64,000 nucleotides of DNA from Burkholderia sp. (GTDB lineage Bacteria; Pseudomonadota; Gammaproteobacteria; Burkholderiales; Burkholderiaceae): NCBI RefSeq assembly GCF_018375725.1, contig NZ_JAHACR010000001.1:55708-119707 (forward strand). The letters are read 5' to 3'. The position numbers and the translations under genes are program-made. The notes beneath the pieces were generated by a model. It was not told the origin of the DNA. It made no database searches and saw nothing but the letters and a program-made list of their open reading frames with translations. Of this stretch, positions 27,678 to 35,212 are shown one piece after another (the stretch's first letter is position 1; each line of letters begins with the position of its first letter).

Positions 27678-28256
27678 ATGGAAAATCTCCTCACCCCGCC
27701 TTCGATCGAAAGCATGCCCCGCCGTCGGTTTCTGCGGAGCACTGCGCTGTTGACCGCTGCCGCATGGGTTCCGGAGGTTTTTGCGCAACAGAGTGGCGAC
27801 TACTGGTCGCGGCCGCGGGCTCTCTGGTTGAAGAGAAAAGAGACCGGCGAAGAGGTTCGGACGGTGTATTGGGCGGACGGTCAACTGGTCGTTGACGCCT
27901 ACGTGCAGTGTTGCACGTTGCTGCGGGATGTCCGTGCCGGATCTATCGTTCAGATGAACCCGACGCTCTTGGACATTCTCTGCGGTGTGTATGGGTGGTT
28001 CGCGCAGGCAGGGATGGAAAGGCCGATCGTCGTAACGTCCGGATATCGGACGAACGCTACGAACAACGTGACCGAGGGGGCCGCTCGAAACTCCATGCAT
28101 CTTGTCGGTCGAGCTGCCGACATTCGTGTTCCTGACGTTCCTACCGACTATCTGGCGAGGCTCGGTATGTATTTGCGCGGAGGTGGCGTGGGGTACTACG
28201 CCACTAAGCATTTTGTGCACGTCGACAGTGGTCGGCTTCGGACATGGGCAGGCTAG
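27678..28256 (+). CDS. Tat-exported M15-type (DUF882/YcbK-like) peptidase
   Basis: A 192-residue protein. It has a twin-arginine signal (PRRRFLRSTALLTAAAWVPEVFAQQ) and a peptidase M15A-like domain of the YcbK/DUF882 group. Zinc ligands are visible: His and Asp in NSMHLVGRAADIRV, and the C-terminal His in HFVHVDSGRLRTW. The segment VTSGYRTNATNN is typical. Such enzymes are predicted to cleave or remodel peptidoglycan in the periplasm. The Tat signal begins at residue 14, so the ATG at 27717 is an alternative start. On a conjugative plasmid it may open the wall for the transfer channel; this is inference. It converges on the RecE-like gene. Confidence 0.85.
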   Translation: MENLLTPPSIESMPRRRFLRSTALLTAAAWVPEVFAQQSGDYWSRPRALWLKRKETGEEVRTVYWADGQLVVDAYVQCCTLLRDVRAGSIVQMNPTLLDILCGVYGWFAQAGMERPIVVTSGYRTNATNNVTEGAARNSMHLVGRAADIRVPDVPTDYLARLGMYLRGGGVGYYATKHFVHVDSGRLRTWAG

Positions 28257-28267
28257 TAGATCGCGGC

Positions 28268-29170
28268 TCAGTCCCCGAGAATGTGGTGGTTCGATTTGTA
28301 CTCGTGCCACCGATCGATCTCGAGCACAAATTCCCCCGCGTATCCCGGCCACGAGTCGTGCTCGCGTGCGTGCTTGAGCCGATTCAACGCATCCTCAAAC
28401 TTCTGGGCCCCGTTGTCGAGCAGAGAATCACCCGCGGTGTAGGTCATGACGCTATAGGGCGCCTCTTTTTCGACGGGCACGAAAATGAACGGACGATCGC
28501 CCCCGGTGAAGTACTGCACCCCCGTTTGGTACATGAACGCAGACATATCGTAGTGGTAGTTCTGAACGACCGAGCTGAACGAGCGGGGAAGCACGTCCAG
28601 AGTCGACTTCAGATCGAAGATGAATTCCGGGTGCAGACAGTCGACCTTGACCCGGCATTTGACGCCAGTGACCCTCTCGACAAAGTAGATTGCTTTCTCG
28701 GGCTCACCCTCATCGAACCATTCCCCGAGCGCTCGGCCGCGAAACCGATGCGAGCGGACAGCATTCCGCATGGCCAGAAGCGCGTCGTACTTGTCTTGGC
28801 CAATGACGATGTGATTCGGATGGTCTGCGACGAACTTTTTGCACTCGCGATAGCGCCGGTTGAACTCGCCGTCAAAGGGGAGGACAAGATCCTCGAAGCG
28901 CCAAGGTTCAAACACGGCCATATGAGCCAGCCTGCCGAACTCAAGCGCTGCCGTGTCCTTTCCTGCGCCCTGAACAGCCGCAAGAAAATGCTGCGGCGTC
29001 TTCAGCATCGATTTGAGTTGCGTCGACGAAACGTGCTCGGTATCTCCGTGATACTCATCGTCGGTTACCGCCATGGTGTAGCTGTCCGGATCGCGACCGA
29101 ACGTGATTTTCTTCTGTCCGCTCCAGATGGTCTGGCCGACTTGATGCTGGATCTGCGCTCGTGCATTCAT
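28268..29170 (-). CDS. RecE-like exonuclease (PD-(D/E)XK, DUF3799)
   Basis: A 300-residue protein similar to the nuclease domain of exonuclease VIII. It has VSSTQLKSMLKTPQHFLAAVQG at the start, GRLAHMAVFEPWRF, and the catalytic block VKCRVKVDCLHPEFIFDLKST (Asp, then Asp-x-Lys). A conserved NYHYDMSAFMYQTGVQYF helix follows. RecE and lambda Exo chew 5' ends to produce single strands for annealing. No Bet/RecT annealase gene is seen in this window, unlike in SXT ICEs and IncA/C plasmids. It is transcribed alone against its neighbours. Confidence 0.83.
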   Translation of the reverse strand: MNARAQIQHQVGQTIWSGQKKITFGRDPDSYTMAVTDDEYHGDTEHVSSTQLKSMLKTPQHFLAAVQGAGKDTAALEFGRLAHMAVFEPWRFEDLVLPFDGEFNRRYRECKKFVADHPNHIVIGQDKYDALLAMRNAVRSHRFRGRALGEWFDEGEPEKAIYFVERVTGVKCRVKVDCLHPEFIFDLKSTLDVLPRSFSSVVQNYHYDMSAFMYQTGVQYFTGGDRPFIFVPVEKEAPYSVMTYTAGDSLLDNGAQKFEDALNRLKHAREHDSWPGYAGEFVLEIDRWHEYKSNHHILGD

Positions 29171-29294
29171 TCGATACCTCTCCTGTTTGAATACAGCGTA
29201 CAGGGGAGAGTTGATGTTTCAAGGGGCCTCGTGAGTCAGTTGTCCCATCGCGAGAGGACTAGATATCCGAAAGTGATCGCGTATCGTCGATCCC

Positions 29295-29696
29295 ATGAAA
29301 CGTGTGAACTCTCTATCCCGACCTGGCGCCGCGGATCTACAACGATTCGTCGAGCAGACGTTCAAGCAGTTCGGAAAAACTCACTTCGCGCAGCCAACCG
29401 ACGTCTGCCAGGAAATCCGATCCATCTACAACAACGTGGGCAATCCTCCGTTACTACGTGCTCGGGCACTCGCGACGCTCTTGTCTGCAACGGACAGATA
29501 TCCGGATCACTTGACGCTGAAAGACGAGAAGGGCTGCGTGGTGTCATCACAGACGCATGGATTCACAGAATTTTGTAGGGAATTTCCGCGTCTGGATCAG
29601 GCTGAGGTTGCGGTGATCTTTCGTACAGTGGGGCTTGTTCGCGATGTTCCGAACGCGCTCGAACATACCAACAATTCATTCTTTCTGGGAATCTGA
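29295..29696 (+). CDS. Hypothetical protein
   Basis: A 133-residue protein (MKRVNSLSRPGAADLQRFVEQTFKQF and on) without a family I recognise. It is mostly helical, with no signal peptide or membrane segment. Its stop is one base before the ATG of the next gene, so the two are translated together. Being at the head of an operon that runs to the bactofilin and TraB-like genes suggests a backbone role. A short gap of about 120 bases upstream must hold the divergent promoters for it and the RecE-like gene. Confidence 0.62.
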   Translation: MKRVNSLSRPGAADLQRFVEQTFKQFGKTHFAQPTDVCQEIRSIYNNVGNPPLLRARALATLLSATDRYPDHLTLKDEKGCVVSSQTHGFTEFCREFPRLDQAEVAVIFRTVGLVRDVPNALEHTNNSFFLGI

Positions 29697-29697
29697 C

Positions 29698-30447
29698 ATG
29701 ACCGAACACGTAATTGGGACGCATAGCGGAGCTCTGTTTGGTGTGCCGATCCTCTTGCCAAGGAATCGCCGATGCGAGACGGAGTCGATTCGCGGACAGT
29801 ATCTTTTCATGACCGAACTTACGCGGATCCTACGGGCAGCAACGCCCTACCGGGTTCGCGCATTGGATCGTCTAATTCCCCTTACCGGTGCAACGGTGAT
29901 TTCGCCGGAGACCATGAAGGAATTCGAGCGCGAAATGGTGTCGCTCGCCATGCACAACCGTACCGCAAGCATCGAACAATATGTCCATGCGATCGCGCCT
30001 GGAGAGGTTTGGCCCGAAGTCGTCATGGCGATCGGCGTGGTAGCGCGAGAGACGAACGGAGGCTCGCGATTCAGCCTCCCGGCGCCGGACGTTTGGCAAA
30101 CGATGGTGCTGAAGCTTCAGGGTTATTTGGGTTTCCATATGACCGAACTCGGTGGTGCCGTTATCGGCCAGGCCAAGTGGATCGACGCGGCAATCGATGA
30201 CGCACGCCGAATGTTGATCAGCACGGGTACCCGAACAATCGCCGACGAGAGCGAAATCGACGGTGTCACGATCACCACCGTCGATCAAACCTACCGTGTC
30301 CATTTCCACAACGGATCTAGCGTCCGTGTGATCGATGTGCCGGCACGGAACGGTGGAGATGTCGGTGGGGAGATTGCGCGACTGGACGAAAGCATTCGCT
30401 TCCTGACGGGAAAATCGGCGGTGTGGGGTCACGAAACGCGCCACTGA
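29698..30447 (+). CDS. Hypothetical protein
   Basis: A 249-residue protein without recognised domains. The ATG at 29698 follows the previous stop by one base. A longer frame starting 29635 would overlap that gene. The middle is helical (ETMKEFEREMVSLAMHNRTASIEQYVHAIAP). The C-terminal part is rich in beta strand pattern (DGVTITTVDQTYRVHFHNGSSVRVIDV). No signal peptide or membrane segment is seen. Function unknown. Confidence 0.62.
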   Translation: MTEHVIGTHSGALFGVPILLPRNRRCETESIRGQYLFMTELTRILRAATPYRVRALDRLIPLTGATVISPETMKEFEREMVSLAMHNRTASIEQYVHAIAPGEVWPEVVMAIGVVARETNGGSRFSLPAPDVWQTMVLKLQGYLGFHMTELGGAVIGQAKWIDAAIDDARRMLISTGTRTIADESEIDGVTITTVDQTYRVHFHNGSSVRVIDVPARNGGDVGGEIARLDESIRFLTGKSAVWGHETRH

Positions 30448-30512
30448 ACGAAAGGGCTAGAAACTGGATCGCAATCTGATGAAATGACCTCCACTGACTT
30501 ACGGAGGAAGCA

Positions 30513-31787
30513 ATGGTTACCGGACTCGAATTCGACACTCCTATTCTCGGCACGGTTCGCATGGGCGATGTTCGCCCTGGCGAGGCGGGGGCAGCGGACG
30601 AACTTCTGCATTTCGATTACTTCGAGGTGCATACCCGGCGAAAGGAACTCGACGGCACGTGGGTCAAGCATGCTCTTCACGAGAAGCTGCTCAAAATGCA
30701 GAAGGAGAACAGACAGGCCGACGGAGAAAACCAAGAGCCGAATCTGCTGCGTGAGATCCCGATCCTGCTGCCGTACAACAACCCCGAGTTGCTTCTGACG
30801 CAACAGTTCGAGGCCCGCCGTCTTTCGGACGGAAAACGGGTCTGTGTTGGCGATGGCAAGAACGCGATTCGGATCGTCGACGCAAATCGGACCGGCGCAA
30901 CTGAGTGCCCGGGCTGCGACCGATGTCCGTTCGGCAACAGCCAGGATGTGCTTTGCCAGCGCCGGACCTCGTTCAAATTTCGTATCGACGGCCAAGGTGA
31001 TCAGTTCTCGGTCTTCGTACTGCATTCGTCTGGCAAAAACACTGGTCAGACGCTAGTCGCCAAACTTCACGCGATGCATGGTGCGTTCGGCGGAAAACTC
31101 GTCGGCATCCCGATGTCGCTGAAGATGCGAAACACTGCATCGATGGACTCGGCCCAAGGTCCGGTTTTCTACGCCGACTTGGTGCTACGTGGAGTGAGCC
31201 CCATCGAGGCGGTCAAGATGGCCCGGGAGCACGAAAAGGAGCAACTGGAGGCCGGCTTCGATCAAGAGGGACTCGAGGCTGCCATGCTTGAACTGAAGAA
31301 GCACTCGCAGTTTGCCCCGCCAGAGGAGTTTGGACAGGTTCAAGACTTCTACGCAAAGGACGCTCGACGTTCTTCGCAGGAAGCAAACGCTCAACATTTC
31401 GAGGGCGCCGCCGTTAACTCCTGTGAAAAGTTGTCGAATGGGCAGGCGGTGGCTGGCGTACTCGAAACGGACGGTGCAACGACCCGCTGGTCGGCCGTGG
31501 GGCCTGCTGCTGGTGCTCGCGAGCGGATGCGTGCTGCTGCATTGGCGGGCGGACCGGAAGGCGAAGCTGCGCCGACGCACTCTCAGTCCCAGGATCCGGA
31601 TGTGGAGCTCAAGGTTTCCGAAGACCGCCCGAAGACTCTTCCTCTCGTGGAAACGGCAGTCAAGGGCATCGGGGCCGCAGCGGTCGCTCGGCCGCCAGTG
31701 AGCGCAGCGATTCCGCGAGTCGTGGCCACCGCCCTGTCCGGTATCCCGGAAATGCCGCGTGCGAATGCGGTGCCTGCAGCGTTTTGA
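30513..31787 (+). CDS. Cys-cluster protein, resembling 'hydrolase or metal-binding' / gp3-like family
   Basis: A 424-residue protein. The N-terminal 260 residues contain HFDYFEVHTRR, ILLPYNNPELLLTQQFEARR, and a cysteine cluster TECPGCDRCPFG...DVLCQRR (Cys-x2-Cys-x2-Cys, then Cys), likely a zinc or iron-sulfur site. Its layout resembles proteins named hydrolase or metal-binding protein next to recombination genes of ICEs, and phage gp3-like recombination directionality factors. The C-terminal 150 residues are Ala/Pro-rich and low complexity. A GGAGGAAGC ribosome site precedes the start. The assignment rests on recalled family features and should be tested by profile search. Confidence 0.6.
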   Translation: MVTGLEFDTPILGTVRMGDVRPGEAGAADELLHFDYFEVHTRRKELDGTWVKHALHEKLLKMQKENRQADGENQEPNLLREIPILLPYNNPELLLTQQFEARRLSDGKRVCVGDGKNAIRIVDANRTGATECPGCDRCPFGNSQDVLCQRRTSFKFRIDGQGDQFSVFVLHSSGKNTGQTLVAKLHAMHGAFGGKLVGIPMSLKMRNTASMDSAQGPVFYADLVLRGVSPIEAVKMAREHEKEQLEAGFDQEGLEAAMLELKKHSQFAPPEEFGQVQDFYAKDARRSSQEANAQHFEGAAVNSCEKLSNGQAVAGVLETDGATTRWSAVGPAAGARERMRAAALAGGPEGEAAPTHSQSQDPDVELKVSEDRPKTLPLVETAVKGIGAAAVARPPVSAAIPRVVATALSGIPEMPRANAVPAAF

Positions 31788-31805
31788 TGGATCAAAAGGA
31801 AAGCT

Positions 31806-32699
31806 ATGGCCTTTGAAGAACTTGATTCGCGGGTGATCGGGTCGACGATTTCGATTCGACTCGATGGCCCTTCGCCCGGTGTGTCTCCACGAACTTCTGC
31901 TACACCGACTCCTCCGAGGCCAGCCGCGGCGCCGGTTCAGCCCGTTCAGCCGAAGGCGGCTGCGCCGGACGTTGCCCGAGCTCCGCGTGCAGTGGGTTCC
32001 CGACCGGCTCCGGAAGCGGTCGTTCGATCTGCGCCTATTTCGTCTGAACCTGTTGTCGTACCGAAAGGGACGTGGCGTGCGCTTTTCGTGATGAAGCCGC
32101 TGGATGCTGAGCGGATGCGAACCGCTTGGGCAGTCGTGGCCGTGGTATTCGTGGTGATGGTCGGCGGGGATATCTGGTTGCATGGAGGCGGGAGGTTCAT
32201 CGAAAGCTTCCTTCCGACCGCGCACGTGCCGCCGAAACCCGGCCCGAACGCCGTGACAATGTCCGCACCGAGCCAGCGCACGGCTCCGGCGAAAGAAACC
32301 ACCGCGCAGCCGAAGGTGCAGTCAGCCGCTACTGATCCGGCGCCAGTTGCTCAAGCAAGTGTTCCTGTCACGCCACAACCGCAAGTTCAGCCGGCCGCAG
32401 CAGCTGCGCAAGTAGCCCAACCGGCAAAGGTTACATCGGTGGAGGTGAAGGCTGATCCCGTTAAGTCGGTGACCGTCAATCCAGTGCCGGCGAACGTAAT
32501 GGCGTCGGCTACTCCTGTTCTGCCAATTCCGCCGGCGCCGCCCCTGCCGGTTCATCGTCGAGGACATCCGGTCCCGGAGGTTCGGCGGCATATAGAGCGT
32601 GAGGTCAGTCAGCAGCCTTCGGAACAGAGTTCCCCCATCCTGGTGGGTGGGCAGTCCAGCATCAAAGCGTCCGATTCGAAAGGGAGTGACTCCAAATGA
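31806..32699 (+). CDS. Single-pass membrane protein with Pro/Ala-rich domains
   Basis: A 297-residue protein with a Pro/Ala-rich cytoplasmic part and one membrane segment (TAWAVVAVVFVVMVGGDIWL). A long Pro/Ala/Val-rich region follows and would span the periplasm. This topology resembles TonB- or VirB10-like scaffold proteins, but no conserved domain of either is seen. Its stop overlaps the start of the bactofilin gene (ATGA), which implies coupled translation and perhaps a physical partnership. Function unknown. Confidence 0.62.
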   Translation: MAFEELDSRVIGSTISIRLDGPSPGVSPRTSATPTPPRPAAAPVQPVQPKAAAPDVARAPRAVGSRPAPEAVVRSAPISSEPVVVPKGTWRALFVMKPLDAERMRTAWAVVAVVFVVMVGGDIWLHGGGRFIESFLPTAHVPPKPGPNAVTMSAPSQRTAPAKETTAQPKVQSAATDPAPVAQASVPVTPQPQVQPAAAAAQVAQPAKVTSVEVKADPVKSVTVNPVPANVMASATPVLPIPPAPPLPVHRRGHPVPEVRRHIEREVSQQPSEQSSPILVGGQSSIKASDSKGSDSK

Positions 32700-33385
32700 G
32701 TAATGCAACGAGCAATGATCAGCAGGTCGATATCGTTCAGTTCGTGCTGAATATCGACCCCACGCTTGAACGCGTGACGACGATTTTCCCAGTTGGAGCG
32801 ACGATCGAATCGGACGGATCGTTACGCCTCAAGGAGGGCGGCCGTATCGGCGGTGTGATCAAGGGCAACGTCTACAGCGAAGGCGGCACGCTCGTGATCG
32901 ATCGGGACGCGATCATCGAGGGTAGCGTGTTCGCGAAGGGGCGGTGCCTCATATTTGGCCAGGTTGGCATGCCTAATCGCAAGGCGTTGGTCCGTTGCGA
33001 GATGGCAGACGGTCTCTTGGTGAGCCACATCGCCCAGCTACATGCAGACATTCAGCACAACGGGATTTCGTCCACGAACGTGAGCGGCCAGATCCAGCGT
33101 ATCGCGGAAGCAGACATGCAAGCCGCGCAGCCGGCTCCGCAGCAGTCGTCCGCGACGTGGCAGCCGCCTGGCCAGGAGCCTGAGCGCGACCAGGCGCCGC
33201 AGCAGTCCCAGGTACCGAGCGCACCTCTCGCGTTGGCCAACAATCCTTCGCCGGTCGCGAACTTCTCCAGTCATGCCCCGTTACGGATCGTCATGCCTGC
33301 CGAAAGAGAGCAGGGACCGGCGCAGCAAACTCACGGTCAGCAAGACGGCTATGCCGCCGGAAACGGTATGCGATACACCAGCTGA
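32696..33385 (+). CDS. Bactofilin-like polymer-forming protein
   Basis: A 229-residue protein. Residues about 40-95 carry the short glycine-spaced repeats of a right-handed beta-helix as in bactofilins (GGRIGGVIKGNVYSEGGTLVIDRDAIIEGSVFAKGRCLIFGQV). The tail is Gln/Pro-rich and disordered. Bactofilins are small, nucleotide-free cytoskeletal proteins that self-assemble on membranes and localise wall enzymes or segregation proteins. Here it is coupled to a membrane protein and is followed by a transfer-type gene, so it might organise a transfer or partition site. That role is inference. The canonical domain is about 100 residues and appears shortened. Confidence 0.72.
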   Translation: MSNATSNDQQVDIVQFVLNIDPTLERVTTIFPVGATIESDGSLRLKEGGRIGGVIKGNVYSEGGTLVIDRDAIIEGSVFAKGRCLIFGQVGMPNRKALVRCEMADGLLVSHIAQLHADIQHNGISSTNVSGQIQRIAEADMQAAQPAPQQSSATWQPPGQEPERDQAPQQSQVPSAPLALANNPSPVANFSSHAPLRIVMPAEREQGPAQQTHGQQDGYAAGNGMRYTS

Positions 33386-33411
33386 CCGGATATTCCGGAT
33401 TGCGCATTGAA

Positions 33412-33454
33412 GCCGCGGCGATGTCTTGTAAGACCGTCGCGGCATTTTCTTTTT
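33412..33454 (+). terminator. Terminator-like hairpin after the bactofilin gene
   Basis: GCCGCGGC and GTCGCGGC arms with an inner GTCTT/AGAC pair, followed by ATTTTCTTTTT. It lies just before the next ribosome site, so it may be an attenuator. Confidence 0.6.
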
Positions 33455-33467
33455 GGAGCAAGGTGGG

Positions 33468-34715
33468 ATGGCAGATCACGTTCTAGGGTATGCAGGGGGG
33501 TGGCGCAGACGCCTCGAGGATCTTTTGAAGAACACGACCGTGACGTACGGATGTACGTTTCTTCTCGGGGTCGCTGTCTGCTCGATTAGTTGGCGCAGTG
33601 GCGCCGCTCCACTACTGGCCGCGCTCCTCCCCGTTTTCATGGTCATGTGTCGGTCTCGGATGCAGGCGTGGCTACTCGGAATTGGATATGGCCTGGATAT
33701 CGGAATCATGGGGTTTGGTGGCGCCGGACAGTTCTTCGGTGGGTCCTGGCTCTTGGGGATTGCTGCCGGATCTGCGTATGGCCTTGCCTTCAGTTCGACA
33801 GTTGCGGCGCTGTACCCAAAAAACACGGAGAGCCCGAAGAAGAAGGCCATCGCAATTCTGGCGTGGACGGTCCTGTGGGCATACCCTCCGGTCGGAGCAT
33901 TTCTGCCCGGCACACTGATCGCAACTTGGGGATTCTGGTTTCCAGGAACGAAGTGGATCGGCCTCGGTCTTGGCCTAGGTTTGACGATGCTGCTCGGAGC
34001 CTACGCCCATACCACGCGAGGACGGTTCGCGGTCGCCGGTGCAGTGGTGCTGTCGCTCGTCCTTTCGCCCCTGCAGGAGAGGCAGCATTCGCGGGTCGGG
34101 GACTGGTTGGCCGTGTCGACCACTTGGGGAGTGCAGACGCCGGAAACTGTTCCCGGAACGCTGGTCAAAATGAATCGTGCGATCCACGAGTCTTCAAAGG
34201 TCGGGGCCAAGGTGATCGTGTTCCCTGAGAGCATCATCGGCACTTTCGATTCGTCCGAGCAGGGCGCGATCGACATCATGATTGCGCAGGAAGCCGAGAG
34301 GGACAAGGTCTCGGTGATATTCGGCTCGAACGAGCTCACGGATGCCGGGATGGCTAATCAAGCACGGGAGTACGAATATTGGCCGGGCGGCGTGCATCAG
34401 TCCATCTTCGAGGCACGCCAAACGGTTCCCGTTGCCGAGTGGAATCCGCTGTCGAAGTACCACTACCCGGCTGACTGGTTTGCGCGCGGGGTGGTGCCAA
34501 TTAACGGTCGGAGCGCGCTCTTCCTCTTCTGTTACGAGGAATTCCTGCCTTGGGAAGTGCTGTATTCGATCGGCCGCGAGAAGCCGGATATGATCGTCGG
34601 CCTGTCCAATCTGTGGTGGACGAAGGGAACGGGAGAGCCTGTATTGCAACACCGCTATGCGGAAGGGTTCGCGCGGCTCTTCAATCTGCCGCTGCTGATA
34701 GCGATGAACCAGTAG
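33468..34715 (+). CDS. traB: TraB-like conjugal transfer protein (nitrilase-superfamily, membrane)
   Basis: A 415-residue protein. Several N-terminal membrane segments (residues about 20-195) precede a carbon-nitrogen hydrolase domain. The nitrilase triad candidates are Glu in KVIVFPESIIG, Lys near the EWNPLSKYHYPADWF region and Cys in LFLFCYEEFLPW. This is the architecture of apolipoprotein N-acyltransferase and of TraB of Ti and related plasmids. The ATG at 33468 follows GGAGCAAGG; an upstream TTG would add five residues. Its length is shorter than Lnt (about 510). It may modify pilus or transfer proteins at the membrane. It is followed by a bidirectional hairpin. Confidence 0.8.
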   Translation: MADHVLGYAGGWRRRLEDLLKNTTVTYGCTFLLGVAVCSISWRSGAAPLLAALLPVFMVMCRSRMQAWLLGIGYGLDIGIMGFGGAGQFFGGSWLLGIAAGSAYGLAFSSTVAALYPKNTESPKKKAIAILAWTVLWAYPPVGAFLPGTLIATWGFWFPGTKWIGLGLGLGLTMLLGAYAHTTRGRFAVAGAVVLSLVLSPLQERQHSRVGDWLAVSTTWGVQTPETVPGTLVKMNRAIHESSKVGAKVIVFPESIIGTFDSSEQGAIDIMIAQEAERDKVSVIFGSNELTDAGMANQAREYEYWPGGVHQSIFEARQTVPVAEWNPLSKYHYPADWFARGVVPINGRSALFLFCYEEFLPWEVLYSIGREKPDMIVGLSNLWWTKGTGEPVLQHRYAEGFARLFNLPLLIAMNQ

Positions 34716-34725
34716 GTCATTGGAA

Positions 34726-34757
34726 CGGCGAAGTCCATAGATCCGGGGACTTCGCCG
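34726..34757. terminator. Bidirectional hairpin between convergent genes
   Basis: CGGCGAAGTCC and GGACTTCGCCG form a perfect 11-base stem between the traB-like gene and the convergent membrane-protein gene. T-runs are weak. Confidence 0.7.
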
Positions 34758-34771
34758 CATGGTGACGCGGA

Positions 34772-35170
34772 TTAGCGGCCGCTGCGGATGTCGTCCTTGA
34801 TGTACTGGGCAACGACCTTTGCCGTAATTCGGCGCTTGATCTTTGCCGGGAGGGTCCAGCGGTAGAAGAGGGCATGCCCGAAGACACTCAGCGCAAAGAA
34901 GCCGACGAAATACCGGAACAGCAGCGCCTTCAGATCGTCGACGCTGCCCTGATTGAGAATTTCCCGGGCGTGCTGCGGATCCGATGCTGCGACCCAGAAC
35001 GCGACGACCGGGACGAGCACGACGGCATATACGAGACCCTTCCACGCAAGCACGCAAGCGTCGTAAATCCACGCCGTGTCGGCCCACTTATCTTCGGAAT
35101 AGACTTCCGCCTTCTCCTGCTGGTAGAGGCGCTTGTAGTCGTCAACGGTTGGTAGCGCGATGCGGTTCAT
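34772..35170 (-). CDS. Hypothetical membrane protein
   Basis: A 132-residue protein with two hydrophobic segments (ACVLAWKGLVYAVVLVPVVAFWVAA and LFRYFVGFFALSVFGHALFY). The termini are charged (KAEVYSEDKW, KIKRRITAKVVAQYIKDDI). It is the last gene of a three-gene minus-strand unit after the helicase, 42 bases downstream. No family is recognised. Association with transfer or helicase function is unknown. Confidence 0.62.
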   Translation of the reverse strand: MNRIALPTVDDYKRLYQQEKAEVYSEDKWADTAWIYDACVLAWKGLVYAVVLVPVVAFWVAASDPQHAREILNQGSVDDLKALLFRYFVGFFALSVFGHALFYRWTLPAKIKRRITAKVVAQYIKDDIRSGR

Positions 35171-35212
35171 CGGGGAGCTTTCTCTTGGTTGAACGTCTAT
35201 ATGGGAAAAGCG

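Noticed and set aside
28244..29578. 444-codon plus-strand frame
   Set aside because: It runs antisense to the RecE-like gene, whose motifs are clear.
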